Below, piece by piece: positions 8,748 to 17,484 of a stretch of 64,000 nucleotides of DNA (position 1 is its first letter; each line of letters begins with the position of its first letter). Below the pieces are notes generated by a model, which saw only the letters and a program-made list of their open reading frames with translations, made no database searches and was not told where the DNA came from. Origin of the DNA: Microbacterium protaetiae (GTDB lineage: Bacteria > Actinomycetota > Actinomycetes > Actinomycetales > Microbacteriaceae); NCBI RefSeq assembly GCF_004135285.1, contig NZ_CP035494.1, positions 2,294,001-2,358,000 of the forward strand, given 5' to 3'. The translations under genes and the position numbers were made by a program.

Positions 8748-8817
8748 CGAAACAAGGCAATCACCTCGAGACCGGGGGTGTAGCCCTGGGTTTCGCCGCG
8801 ATTCCCTTGTCTCGCGG
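8748..8817. repeat. Interspersed palindromic repeat family B, degenerate copy
   Basis: A CGAAACAAGG start and ATTCCCTTGTCTCG end flank CCTGGGTTTC. This is the same palindrome that occurs three times inside menD (45656-46130). It lies between the convergent ccsB and DUF4232 genes. Confidence 0.75.
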
Positions 8818-8818
8818 G

Positions 8819-8921
8819 TGCGGCGCGCGGAGCGCGGGTGCGGCGCGCGGAGCGCGGGGCGCGGGGCGCGGGCGCGGAGCGCGGCGCGGGTGCGGGCGCG
8901 GCGCGGGGCGCGGGGAGCGGA
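8819..8921. repeat. GC-only low-complexity repeat
   Basis: Imperfect repeats of GCGCGGAGCGCGGGTGCG between two convergent genes. No gene is visible. It may act as a transcription barrier but has no T-tract terminator form. Confidence 0.7.
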
Positions 8922-8959
8922 TGCCGCTGCCTCGGCTCGCACCGCGTCGGCCGCTCTGG

Positions 8960-10060
8960 TCACCCGGCGACGGACACCGCTTCCCAGGCCGTGACGCTGA
9001 CAGTCGCCCCCGGGACGATGTCCAGCGACACGTCCCACCGAGAGCGCGCCGTGCCGGCGAACGGTGCGACCCACAGCTGCCGGGCGGCGAGCTGCCCCTG
9101 CACCGAGTTCGCATCCCAGGCGATGCCCGCGCGCGCGGATGCGCCCGGGCTGAGCTCGATCGCCGCGGGGCCGGGATCGGTCGCCATGAACGACGAGCCG
9201 TGCTCGAGCGCGACATCCAGCACATGGTCATTCTGGTCGCCGAAGGCGACGTCGGGGTATCCGTCGAGCGTGCACGGCTCGTCAGAGATGTTGACCAACT
9301 GCAGCGACACCAGCCGGTGCCCGGTGGCGGCATCCGGCGCGGGGGCCATGATCGTGGCGTTCTCGGCCGTGCAGGCGGTGGGGGATGCCGCAGCCGCCGT
9401 CGGTGCGACCGTCGGCACCGGTTCTCCCTGCGCGTTCGGGTCGCGTGGTGCGGCGCCATCGGGGTCGGCGTTGGCCTGGGCCTCGGCTTCGGCGGCGGCG
9501 CGGTCTTCGCGCAGCTGGGCCTGCTGCGCGGCGTGCGCGCCCTGCGCGGCCAGGGGCAGCGCGATCGCGGCTGCGACGGCGATCACGGTCACCGTGATCG
9601 CCCAGCCGCGAGCACGGGAGCGCTGCCCGCGCACGAGCAGCGCCGGAATCCAGCCCACCACGAGCGCCCAGAACACCGTGAGCGGCGCGGCGCCCATCGT
9701 TCCCAGAGCGCCGCGGATGCCGAAGTCGCCCACCCACGCGACGAAGTCGCCGAGGTCGAGCACCCCACCGACGACGAACCCGGTGAGCAGCGCAGCGAGC
9801 CAGCCCGCGGCGAACGTCGCCCGCGACCCGAACCACGACGAGATCACCGCGTACGCGGCCACGATCAGCACCACCGCGAGCGCGTGCACGATGATCGCCC
9901 AGCCGGTCGGCAGTCCGAAGAAGTCGCCACGCATGGGTGAGGGGATCAGCCGCGCCAGCGTCGCGATCGAGCCACCCGGCAGCTGCAGGAAATACGCTCC
10001 CAGTCCGCACGCAAGCCACAGCAGGGCCAGCACGCCCCCGGCGATGAGTCTGCGGGGCAC
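8960..10060 (-). CDS. Membrane protein with extracytoplasmic DUF4232 domain
   Basis: 366 residues. The first half contains about four to five hydrophobic helices (about residues 5-30, 50-75, 85-110, 120-145, 150-175). A Pro/Ala-rich linker follows. The C-terminal ~150 residues (from about 215) match the DUF4232 type, with TACTAENATIMAP and a second cysteine in SDEPCTLDGYPDVAF, typically a disulfide-bearing beta domain outside the cell. Function is unknown. The GTG start has a strong GGAGGAG ribosome site. It ends tail-to-tail with the ccsB region. Confidence 0.8.
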   Translation of the reverse strand: MPRRLIAGGVLALLWLACGLGAYFLQLPGGSIATLARLIPSPMRGDFFGLPTGWAIIVHALAVVLIVAAYAVISSWFGSRATFAAGWLAALLTGFVVGGVLDLGDFVAWVGDFGIRGALGTMGAAPLTVFWALVVGWIPALLVRGQRSRARGWAITVTVIAVAAAIALPLAAQGAHAAQQAQLREDRAAAEAEAQANADPDGAAPRDPNAQGEPVPTVAPTAAAASPTACTAENATIMAPAPDAATGHRLVSLQLVNISDEPCTLDGYPDVAFGDQNDHVLDVALEHGSSFMATDPGPAAIELSPGASARAGIAWDANSVQGQLAARQLWVAPFAGTARSRWDVSLDIVPGATVSVTAWEAVSVAG

Positions 10061-10250
10061 GGCACTCCTCCGGTCGGTGCTGCGCCGGGTACGCAGACGG
10101 TCACGACTCTACCGGCTGGGGCGGGATGCCGCGGCTGGGGCGAGACGACCACGCGAGATCGGGGGCGCTACGCGACGTACTTCCCGACGGTGCGACTCAT
10201 CCCCGACTGACGCGCGCGCGAGCCATCGCCTGGGCACCCGCGGCGATCCA

Positions 10251-10622
10251 TCACAACTCGATGCAGTCCTGCACGCAGCCGTCACCGGCACCGGGCGCGG
10301 TCGGCTCGGTCGCCGGCCGGTGCAGAATCGCCCGGCTCGGCGCAATGCGCAGGGCCGCGGCATCCTGCCCGTCGGCGGTGCCGTCGACGATCAGCGAGTA
10401 CCCGGTCGCATTGGGCGGCGGCCAGACGAGACTGACGTCAGGATGTGCTCCCGCGTTCGTGCGGGCGCGGTCGCTTGCGCCTGGGATCGTCACAGCGTGA
10501 TCGGTGAACTCCGGATGCACCACCGAGGTGTGCACCCGCTGATGCTTCGTGATCGTGATCAGATACGCGAAGCCGTACGCGCGTGCGTGCTCGGCAACCG
10601 CGTTGATGTCCACCGTGCCCAT
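10251..10622 (-). CDS. Pyridoxamine 5'-phosphate oxidase-like (split-barrel) protein
   Basis: A 123-residue split-barrel flavin-binding type protein. The order YLITITKHQRVHTSVVHPEF, then a strand VSLVWPPP, then YSLIVDGTAD matches small PNPOx-like proteins that bind FMN or F420. Substrate and cofactor are not determined. The C-terminal residues carry two cysteines (GCVQDCIEL), slightly unusual for the family. ATG 10622 follows TAGGCT at a six-base spacing, so it is probably leaderless. Confidence 0.75.
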   Translation of the reverse strand: MGTVDINAVAEHARAYGFAYLITITKHQRVHTSVVHPEFTDHAVTIPGASDRARTNAGAHPDVSLVWPPPNATGYSLIVDGTADGQDAAALRIAPSRAILHRPATEPTAPGAGDGCVQDCIEL

Positions 10623-10628
10623 GGCCTC

Positions 10629-10634
10629 AGCCTA
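10629..10634 (-). promoter_or_regulatory. Putative -10 box of the PNPOx-like gene
   Basis: Minus-strand TAGGCT, six bases before the ATG at 10622. Confidence 0.45.
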
Positions 10635-10705
10635 GAGCCGTTCGAGGCTGGTCAGGCTGCCGCGGGCAACTGCGTCAGCAGTGCGCAGACCATTTCGACT
10701 CTATC

Positions 10706-10736
10706 GGGCGGCGTTTGCGACGCGTCGCCGCCGCCC
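10706..10736. terminator. GC-rich stem-loop downstream of the 10819 lipoprotein gene
   Basis: GGGCGGCG and CGCCGCCC arms are separated by a 15-base loop. It lies just past the 3' end of the lipoprotein gene (minus strand). There is no T-run, so the terminator call is tentative. Confidence 0.35.
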
Positions 10737-10818
10737 GTCATGTTGAGCGATCACGAAATGCCGGCACTCGCGGTCGGACCTCGCGGCTATCGGCGTTTAA
10801 GAGAGGGTGGTGCCAGAA

Positions 10819-11661
10819 TCACGTCGACTTCGGACTGATCGATGCAAGCACTTTGTCGGACTGGTCCGTCCACCATTGTTCGATGTCATTCATGGCCGAT
10901 GTGGGCAGAAGCCCCGACGAAGTGTCGAGCGTGTCGAGTGATTCTCCAGACGGCCCGACGGGACGGATACTGTCAATGAGATACACCTTCTGGTCGCGTT
11001 GGAACAGGATGATGGCTGCATCACCGTCGTCATACAGAACAGTTCGCTCGTTGCCGAGGAAGTCCTCACGTGATGGCTGGCACCCGCCGATCAGCTTCAT
11101 GAGCGGCTGTGTGCTGGCGTGAGCGGATCCGGGGAACCGCCACACCGACATGCGGTACATGAAGGTGTGCGCTCTCGACTCCGAGTAGCCGACGGATGTC
11201 ACGCTGTAGTACGTATCGGCGCCGGTGCCGAACATCGCCTCGTTGATGACGTCCGACGGGGACCACAACACGGTATCGAGGCTATCCGCGAGGGAACTTG
11301 CGAGGACCGTACATCGATCGGGCAATGTCCCCAGACCCGCCGGTGTCGATGAGCAAGGACCACCGCCTGGGCCGATGAGAATCTCCACTTGCAGGTAGTC
11401 GTTCAGCACGTCGGGCACGGGCAGGCCGGTGTTGAGTTGTTGCGTTTGCAACCCGGGTGTCGTTGGGCTCGCGGCCAGGCAGGGTGCGCCGGTGTCAACG
11501 CCACGGCTGGCGTCCGAGGTCGAACTCGCAGTAGGTGTGCATTCCGTGACAGGCGTATCCGGGTGGCATGCGGTCAACATCAGCAAGGATGAGACGGCGA
11601 TGCCGACCAGCGTCGCCGTCGCCCTCCATCGCCGGCTCGCCCGTTGGGTCACTTTGCTCAT
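10819..11661 (-). CDS. Secreted lipoprotein, sensor-domain-like, unknown function
   Basis: 280 residues from ATG 11661. A GTG at 11691 would add ten. The signal peptide ends in lipobox LTAC. A Thr/Ser/Pro-rich linker is followed by a globular domain with four to five cysteines (GGPCSS, PDRCTV, IGGCQPS). The region YRMSVWRFPGSAHA to IGGCQP recalls extracellular PknH/sensor-type domains of actinobacteria, but I would not assign it. It is divergent from the ECF sigma gene, with only about 70 bp between them carrying a perfect inverted repeat. Base composition is less GC-rich than the preceding genes, as across this block. Confidence 0.7.
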   Translation of the reverse strand: MSKVTQRASRRWRATATLVGIAVSSLLMLTACHPDTPVTECTPTASSTSDASRGVDTGAPCLAASPTTPGLQTQQLNTGLPVPDVLNDYLQVEILIGPGGGPCSSTPAGLGTLPDRCTVLASSLADSLDTVLWSPSDVINEAMFGTGADTYYSVTSVGYSESRAHTFMYRMSVWRFPGSAHASTQPLMKLIGGCQPSREDFLGNERTVLYDDGDAAIILFQRDQKVYLIDSIRPVGPSGESLDTLDTSSGLLPTSAMNDIEQWWTDQSDKVLASISPKST

Positions 11662-11683
11662 GACGGTCCCGTCCTTGGTTTTG

Positions 11684-11705
11684 GAAGCCACCTCGTCGTG
11701 GCTTC
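11684..11705. promoter_or_regulatory. Perfect 8+8 bp inverted repeat between lipoprotein and sigma genes
   Basis: GAAGCCAC, six bases, then GTGGCTTC, centred in the divergent region. It could be an operator for both genes or a hairpin in the leader of the sigma transcript. Confidence 0.5.
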
Positions 11706-11729
11706 AGCACGTATGTTGTCGACGTTGAG

Positions 11730-12254
11730 CTGCACCAGCAGGAGTTCAATGAGCTGTATGACGCGCACTTCATTGATGTTCTCAGGTATGTAAGACGACG
11801 CGTCGCGGATCGCGGTCACGCGGAAGACATCGCCGCCGAGACGTTTATGGTGGCGTTGGCCAAGTTGACTTCGACAGAAGCCGCATTGCCATGGCTGTAC
11901 GCGACGGCGCGCAACAAGGTCATGCAGTACTACCGGTCAGCGGCCCGTCGCCGCAGGGCGGAACAATCGCTCATTGACAACAGCATCGTCGCAGCAAACG
12001 GCATCAGCCACATCGATCGCCTCGCAGTCCGCGAAGCGCTCGCCGGGCTTGGGAATCGGGAGCGCGAGGTGATTCTGCTCACCTATTGGGATCAGCTCAG
12101 CGCGCAAGAGGTCGCCACTGTTCTCGGATGCAGCACCGCATCCGTATGGACTGCTTTGAGCCGAGGAAGGGGCAAGCTCCGTCAGCTGCTAGGCGAAGAG
12201 TCTTCGTTGGGAGGTGTTGGACAGACATGGATGATGAGGGTATCGGTCAACTGA
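11730..12254 (+). CDS. ECF-type RNA polymerase sigma factor, start codon uncertain
   Basis: Region 2 reads FNELYDAHFIDVLRYVRRRV then DIAAETFMVALAKL. Region 4 has REREVILLTYWDQLSAQEVA and SVWTALSRGRGKL, a helix-turn-helix that reads the -35 element. Codons homologous to region 2 extend upstream of the first in-frame ATG (11847), back to a TGA at 11661. That interval contains no ATG, GTG or TTG in frame. CTG 11730 is used here as a placeholder. A non-canonical start, a sequencing indel or a decayed 5' end are all possible. The gene overlaps the CU044_5270 gene by 28 bases. It is paralogous to the sigma gene at 38293. Confidence 0.75.
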   Translation: MHQQEFNELYDAHFIDVLRYVRRRVADRGHAEDIAAETFMVALAKLTSTEAALPWLYATARNKVMQYYRSAARRRRAEQSLIDNSIVAANGISHIDRLAVREALAGLGNREREVILLTYWDQLSAQEVATVLGCSTASVWTALSRGRGKLRQLLGEESSLGGVGQTWMMRVSVN

Positions 12255-13240
12255 TCGCGGCGGCCGATCCAGAGATGCAGACTGCGGACAGCGAACCGAC
12301 ACTGCGCCAGATGGAGATCCGGGACAGGATCTACGCGGGTATATACATGTCGTCGATGATGCCCGCTCGGGGCGTGGCTCGCCGACGATGGGCGGTGAGG
12401 ACCCCGCTGGCTGTGTTGACAGCAGTACTTGCGTTCCTCCTCGTTGTCGCGCCGGCTGTCATCCGAACAGCGCCTGCGAGCGCTGTGACACCGCGTCCCT
12501 TGCCGTTCACGCCGACGAGTCAGAGTCCGCAAGACGTTCTTGAGATGGTGAAGCGCACGGTAGCAACAGAGCAACACAGCGGTCCACGCACGCCGCTTCG
12601 TGAGTCCTACTCGGTGGGATGGTACTTGCAACTCGCTCTCGGCGATGGTGCTGTGAAGTCTGCGGCCGTGATCGCACCTCAGATAACGTCGACGGTGTGG
12701 TCTGCGGATCTTTCCGGTCGAACCACGATTTCCGCTGGAGCGCCTTACTCTGCAGATGCGGGCGACTCGATTCCAGCCGCCGATGCGCCGGTCAAGGGCA
12801 CAGTTCTTGTAGACACCCCATTTGGGGCTGGCCAGTTTGAGACGCCGATCCCGTTGCCGCCGGGCGATTCGACACGCGACATAGTGAACATGCTCAAACA
12901 AGCCGGACTCGCGTCCGGCGGCCGCGGCGCCGACATGATCGATGCCATCGTGAATACCTTCTCGTATTGGACGCTGACAAGCGAGCAACAGCGGGTTCTC
13001 CTTGGGGTTGTGCTCGCCGAGAGTGATGTCTTCGTTCTCGGGAGCACTGTGGACCGGGCTGACCGGGACGTAATCGGTGTGGCTGCTGACTCATCGAGTT
13101 TCCCCGGTGTTCGCAAGATACTTCTCGTGTCGCGCGACACGGGTCGCATCGTCGCTGTGGAAGCACAACGCACGACCGAGGCGTATGGAATTCCCGCGGG
13201 CTCGGTTATCTCCTACACACTCTGGGATGTGGACAAATGA
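12227..13240 (+). CDS. CU044_5270 family membrane-anchored protein (sigma-factor partner)
   Basis: 337 residues. There is a cytoplasmic N-terminal ~55 residues, one transmembrane helix (about 60-82, PLAVLTAVLAFLLVVAPAVI) and a large extracytoplasmic domain. Proteins of this type are encoded next to ECF sigma factors and are presumed to control them. That role is inferred, and I see no zinc-binding ZAS motif. ATG 12227 has GGGAGG 12 bases upstream and overlaps the sigma gene's end. The stop overlaps the next ATG (ATGA). It aligns with the protein at 37275: WSADLSG/WSSDLSG, TISAGAPY/TITAGTPY, VDRADRD/VDRVGRP. Confidence 0.75.
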   Translation: MDDEGIGQLIAAADPEMQTADSEPTLRQMEIRDRIYAGIYMSSMMPARGVARRRWAVRTPLAVLTAVLAFLLVVAPAVIRTAPASAVTPRPLPFTPTSQSPQDVLEMVKRTVATEQHSGPRTPLRESYSVGWYLQLALGDGAVKSAAVIAPQITSTVWSADLSGRTTISAGAPYSADAGDSIPAADAPVKGTVLVDTPFGAGQFETPIPLPPGDSTRDIVNMLKQAGLASGGRGADMIDAIVNTFSYWTLTSEQQRVLLGVVLAESDVFVLGSTVDRADRDVIGVAADSSSFPGVRKILLVSRDTGRIVAVEAQRTTEAYGIPAGSVISYTLWDVDK

Positions 13241-13697
13241 AGTTGTCAATGAGGACCTGCGCGCTGGCTTTCGTTACTGCGTCGATGGGGGTGTGCTCGG
13301 AGCGGCACCCGCGCACGCAGACGACGTGGCACCGGCTATCCTGGACGCGCTCGAACTGGTCCCGGGCGGTCAGATCATCGACTCGCACACGGCGTGTTGG
13401 CTTGAGAAGGAAATGACGTTGGTCGTCCCGAACGAACGAACCCGCGAAGCGATTGGGAGCTGCCCGAATGGAAGCGTGTGCGCATTCTCGGCGGCGACGA
13501 TGGGAGGCAATAGGCTGTCGTGGACGTCCTGCGCGACGGTATCGCCGACGGCGCTTGGCTCGCCAGTGCGGTCAATCGCAGACGCCAGATCGACTGGTCG
13601 ACTCGAGGCGCGAAGTGGAAGCGCGGTGCTCGCCACTGCATATGCGCAGAGCTGGAATAACGTCAGTGGGACGACCGAGTCTCTGGTGTGTTATTGA
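13237..13697 (+). pseudogene. Frameshifted secreted I36-type (protease-inhibitor-like) protein
   Basis: From ATG 13237 the first frame encodes a signal peptide (MKLSMRTCALAFVTASMG). The sequence then continues sensibly only in another frame as VLGAAPAHA-DDVAPA, followed by a mature domain with CPNGSVCAFSAATMGG and a late cysteine. One additional G in the G5 tract at 13287-13291 would join them into a normal precursor with AHA cleavage. The mature domain resembles the intact paralogue at 36796 (CATGSYCAFSGTNYSG) and the beta/gamma-crystallin-like I36 inhibitors. It could be a true pseudogene, slippage-controlled, or a sequencing error. Confidence 0.72.
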
Positions 13698-13839
13698 TGT
13701 AAGTCGGTGGAGAGGTCGGGTGGTCGTGTACACGCGACACTAGACACTCAAGATTTCCCCCAGACCAGGTGGACATCTCACTTCCCAGCACGCCATGCCT
13801 CACCACCCCGACCAGTGGATCAGGGCCCAGAACGACTAT

Positions 13840-14508
13840 TCAGATCAGATCGACATATCGATATTCGATCGCGCGTATGACGAGTTGAGCGAGATTCTTT
13901 GCGCCGACCTTCATCCGCAGGGACTTTGTATGGAAGAGGACGGTAGACTCTGCGACATGTAGTTGTTGCGCAATTTCCCCGTAGGTGAGACCCGTACAGA
14001 TGAGCTTGAGTACCTGCCGTTCTGACCGGGTCAAATTCGGTACCACCGTCGGCGCGTCGCCGAGCTTGTCGCCGCTGATTAGGACGCCTTCGATCAGTCC
14101 CCTCAAGAGCGCAGGGTTCTCACCCCGGGCGGCCAGGCGCACCGTCTTGAACAGCGTCGCGTCAGAAGCGTTCTTGTCCACAACGGCGATGGCGCCAGCA
14201 GCGAGTGCGTGGGCGAGACCGGGGCCGGGGGCCAACGTCGTGAGCACGACGATATTAGCGGACGGATCGTGTTCGAGAATCGATGTCGTCGCATCGATCC
14301 CATTCATACCGGGCGCCATGTTCACGTCCATAAGGACGACGTCCGGACGCTGCCTCTCATAGGCTTCGATAGCTTCCTCACCACTGTGTACCGCCGCTAC
14401 AACCTCAAGATCTTCGGTTGACTTGATTGCCGCGGCCAGCGCGCGAGTGACCCACCGGTCGTTGTCAACGACCAGAACGGAGATGAGCGAATTCGGAAGG
14501 TGACGCAA
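13840..14508 (-). CDS. LuxR/NarL-family response regulator
   Basis: 222 residues. The receiver domain (1-125) has acidic pocket residues in VVDNDR, phosphoacceptor D61 (VVLMDVNMAP), switch T90/T91 and K112. The LuxR-type helix-turn-helix lies at about 155-215 (LTRSERQVLKLICTGLTYGE, then VAESTVLFHTKSLRMKV). It would bind DNA when phosphorylated by the kinase encoded at 14753. It is last in the kinase-peptide-regulator operon, starting four bases after the small peptide gene. Confidence 0.92.
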   Translation of the reverse strand: MRHLPNSLISVLVVDNDRWVTRALAAAIKSTEDLEVVAAVHSGEEAIEAYERQRPDVVLMDVNMAPGMNGIDATTSILEHDPSANIVVLTTLAPGPGLAHALAAGAIAVVDKNASDATLFKTVRLAARGENPALLRGLIEGVLISGDKLGDAPTVVPNLTRSERQVLKLICTGLTYGEIAQQLHVAESTVLFHTKSLRMKVGAKNLAQLVIRAIEYRYVDLI

Positions 14509-14512
14509 GGGA

Positions 14513-14713
14513 TCAGGTGCAGTACTTCAGATCGAGAGGTTGGTTGTGTGCTTTCCAGTATGCGCACTGCGCTGGCGTTGCGCTGGGCGCGAGCCCGTCT
14601 GCCGAAACAGAGACGATGGTGGAGGAGCGTTGCTCGACCGAGGAATGGGCGGGGAAGCCAATGGCAGCCACAATAGGAGCGATGGTCAACAGGGTCAACA
14701 GGATGTTTCGCAC
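14513..14713 (-). CDS. Small secreted peptide between kinase and regulator genes
   Basis: 66 residues, unrecognised. The N-terminal ~22 residues (RNILLTLLTIAPIVAAIGFP) form a signal peptide. The remainder is Ser/Ala-rich and ends in a short segment with two cysteines (AQCAYWKAHN to KYCT), suitable for one disulfide. GTG start at 14713 with a weak ribosome site, 39 bases after the kinase stop and four bases before the regulator. Position suggests a ligand or accessory factor of the two-component system, but this is inference from context. Confidence 0.55.
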   Translation of the reverse strand: MRNILLTLLTIAPIVAAIGFPAHSSVEQRSSTIVSVSADGLAPSATPAQCAYWKAHNQPLDLKYCT

Positions 14714-14752
14714 GCTTCAAGGGAACATCCTCGGCCACTCGTTGCGCTCTCC

Positions 14753-15931
14753 CTAATCAGGGGGAATCGAGCAGGGAAGGGGAAGCCGAAACTCCACGCT
14801 GTAGATGCCATCTTCGACTCCTGCCGTGCACGATCCCCCAAGTCGCTTCGCGCGTAGGGAGAGGCTCCGGGGCGGATGCCCGGCTGTATCCAGAGCGTAA
14901 TTTCGAGATGCGAGAACCAACTCTGCGGGCTCGCATCCTTCAACGAAAACCTTCAGTTCACACGGTTGGTCGCGGGCGGCATGTTTCACCATGTTGGTCA
15001 CCAGTTCGCGCATGGCGAGGAGCATGTCGTTGATCGTCTCGATGGGTAGACGTTCGAGTTCCGCGGAGTGCTCCAAGCGGAGCTCGATCCTGCCCGTTTC
15101 GGCAGCTGCACGGAGTGCGTCCAAACCCTGGTAGAGGGCCCCCGATCCTCCAGTAGGACCGGTCACCGGGCCCGTAAGCCGCGCCAGCAGATGGCTGAGT
15201 TGCTGCTTCGTATCCGCGTTTACTAGCGATAGCTCGGTGAGCATGGGTATGCGTTCCTCCTCAGTCGCTTGTGCTGAGAGAAGTCTGATTATCGCGGCTT
15301 CAGTCGCCAAGCCCTGAGAGATAGTGTCATGTGCGTTTATCGCGAGATCAATCCGCTCGTTCTGAACGCGCTGCTCGTACTCTCGAGCATCACGCGCACG
15401 CGTACTAAGTTCACGATTTAGACGACGCTCGATTAAGAATCCCGAGATGCCGAGTGCTGAAGTAAGCACTGCGGTGTAGGCAACGTATCCGAAGTCAACC
15501 GGACTGTTTGGCGATAAAGCATGCATTCCGAAATCAAATCCCATCGCAAGAAGAGATAGACCCAGCCAGGACCGCCACCGGCCGCGAGAGAGCATGACGG
15601 CGGCGGCGACGTAGATTGGAAAGTCGAAATTGTTAAGGAAGTCCGGGTATCGGATGCACAGGAGCGCACCGAGAACTACGCACAGCACACTGCCCGAGAG
15701 CGGAATAAACGCGACCACAAGGACGAGAATTTGGGACACGTAGTAGAGCGTGACGTATGCGAGATCGTCGCTTTCGAGCACGCCCCAAAATATCCCAGAA
15801 GCGGCAACGATGAAGGTGAGAGCGCGGGTCGGTAAGTCGATGAATCGCGGGCCTACCAGGCATCGGAGCGCGCGATCACGCAGTCCGGTGCGGGGAGGCC
15901 CGCCGCCAACTGTTCGTTCGCTGTCCGTCAT
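14753..15931 (-). CDS. Sensor histidine kinase (HisKA_3/NarL-partner type)
   Basis: 392 residues. Roughly five to six membrane helices lie within residues 35-170, with little extracellular sequence. H201 in INAHDTISQGLATEAAI is in the HDxxxQ-type dimerisation helix. The C-terminal ATPase domain carries the N-box LLAMRELVTNMVKHA. The membrane-embedded sensor suggests detection of a lipid or membrane-active signal, as in LiaS/DesK-like kinases (inference). Partner of the regulator at 13840. ATG 15931 follows a TATGCT box at six bases, indicating a leaderless operon. Confidence 0.88.
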   Translation of the reverse strand: MTDSERTVGGGPPRTGLRDRALRCLVGPRFIDLPTRALTFIVAASGIFWGVLESDDLAYVTLYYVSQILVLVVAFIPLSGSVLCVVLGALLCIRYPDFLNNFDFPIYVAAAVMLSRGRWRSWLGLSLLAMGFDFGMHALSPNSPVDFGYVAYTAVLTSALGISGFLIERRLNRELSTRARDAREYEQRVQNERIDLAINAHDTISQGLATEAAIIRLLSAQATEEERIPMLTELSLVNADTKQQLSHLLARLTGPVTGPTGGSGALYQGLDALRAAAETGRIELRLEHSAELERLPIETINDMLLAMRELVTNMVKHAARDQPCELKVFVEGCEPAELVLASRNYALDTAGHPPRSLSLRAKRLGGSCTAGVEDGIYSVEFRLPLPCSIPPD

Positions 15932-15937
15932 GGCGTG

Positions 15938-15943
15938 AGCATA
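15938..15943 (-). promoter_or_regulatory. Putative -10 box of the two-component operon
   Basis: Minus-strand TATGCT, six bases before ATG 15931. Confidence 0.45.
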
Positions 15944-16131
15944 GCCGCGATTCTGTTGTGGTCATGCCTTTGATAGATGAGGTGGTGCGAAGAGCCGGAT
16001 TAGTGGCTCTTCTGACTTTAGGTGGTGGGGGTTGGGGTGATTCTCTGGGCCGTGGCGTAAGGGCGTGAGGTGGGTCGAGGGCTCGAGGATCGGTAGCGAC
16101 CAAGCCAACCGTTCTTCGGAGTCCTCGACCC

Positions 16132-17337
16132 GTGCCTGATGCTACGGGGTGCGTGGCGGCGTGCCCATCTTCTGTTGTCTACTGTGACCGTTGTGGTGTG
16201 CTCGTGGACCGTGGCGGGCTTCACGTGTTCGCTGTGGAGCGCCGCGGCGATGGGGTGCTCGTCATTGATGTCGAGTCGCCGCCGGGTCCGGTGGGGTGCC
16301 CGCGGTGCGGGCAGGTCGCTGAGTCCAGGGGCCGCAAGACACTCGTGCTGATCGACGCGCCGGTGGGGGCTGCTCCGGTGCGTGTCCGGTGGCGCAAGCG
16401 CCGGTTCCGATGCGGCGACGACGCGTGTGCGGTGAGGTCGTTCACTGAGCAGGACGCTGCCGTCGCCGCCCCGCGGGCGCAACTCACGGCTCGCTCCATC
16501 TCGTGGGCGGTCGGGCAGATGCGGCCAGAGAACGCCTCGGTGCAAGGCATCGCCCGGCAGCTTGGGGTGTCGGGGAAGACGGTCTGGCGACACGTCAAGC
16601 CGGTGCTGGAGAAGCGTGCAGCGGACGAGTCCCGCTTCCAGGGCGTGAGAACCCTCGGTGTCGATGAGCATCTCTGGCATCACGTCTCCAGGAAGCCCGT
16701 CGAGGACGGCGGACGCGGCGCGAAAGAACTCACCGGGATGGTCGACCTGACCCGTGACGCCAGCGGACGCGTGCGCGCCAGACTGCTCGACCTCGTGCCC
16801 GGCCGCTCCGCGAAGGCCTACGCGGACTGGCTGCAAGAGCGCGGCGAGCAGTTCCGTGACCAGGTGCAGATCGCGACGTTGGACCCGTTCGCCGGCTATA
16901 AGAAAGCCCTCGGCGACGAACTCGTCGACGAGGTCCGCCGCCGCGTCCAACAAGACACCCTCGGCCACCGCGGCCGCAGGGGCGACCCGCTCTACGGGAT
17001 CCGCAACATCCTCCGCGCCGGCAGAGAACGACTCACCGACCGGCAGAAGCAACGCCTCGAAGCAACATTCACGGTAAGAGAAGAACACGTCGAGGTCGAC
17101 ATCGCATGGCAGTGCGCGCAGCAACTCCGCGACGCCTACCGGGAACCCGACCTTACCGCCGGTCGCAAGATCGCCGAACACGTCCTCGACTCGTTCCCGT
17201 CATGCCCGATCCCGGAGATCGCACGGTTGGGCCGCACCCTCGCCCAGTGGCGCGAAGCGTTCCTCGCCTACTGGAGAACCCCGACCGGTCATCCAACGGC
17301 GGCACCGAAGCCGTGAACGCACTCATCGAACTCGCCC
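16132..17337 (+). pseudogene. ISL3-family transposase, frameshifted at the 3' end
   Basis: GTG start. 394 codons are open. An N-terminal zinc ribbon has CDRC and CPRC motifs, with a further CGDDAC finger. An HTH (VQGIARQLGVSGKTVWRHVK) and a DDE-type catalytic core follow (LGVDEHLWHHVS; ATLDPFAGYKKAL). The essential C-terminal signature SSNGGTEAVNALIELARR is present at about 17290-17337 but in a different frame. A frameshift near 17285 therefore separates it, and the element is inactive. Confidence 0.82.
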
Positions 17338-17484
17338 GACGCGTTCAAATGCGTCTATCTCGCTGTGATGGCCCTGGACCCCACAGGGAAGGGCAGAGCC
17401 CGCTAGACCCAGCGTTGGAAGCAGGCGCTCAACGCATTCGACGTCCGATTCGATGGTCGCCTCAGCAGCCCGAGAGCAGCATGA
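17338..17484 (+). pseudogene. IS256-type transposase C-terminal fragment
   Basis: Reading from 17338 gives FKCVYLAVMALDPTGKGRAR, a stop (TAG 17404, in place of the usual Trp), then TQRWKQALNAFDVRFDGRL. The pattern is typical of the end of IS256-like transposases. It is fused directly to the ISL3 remnant, so one element probably inserted into, or recombined with, the other. Confidence 0.62.
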
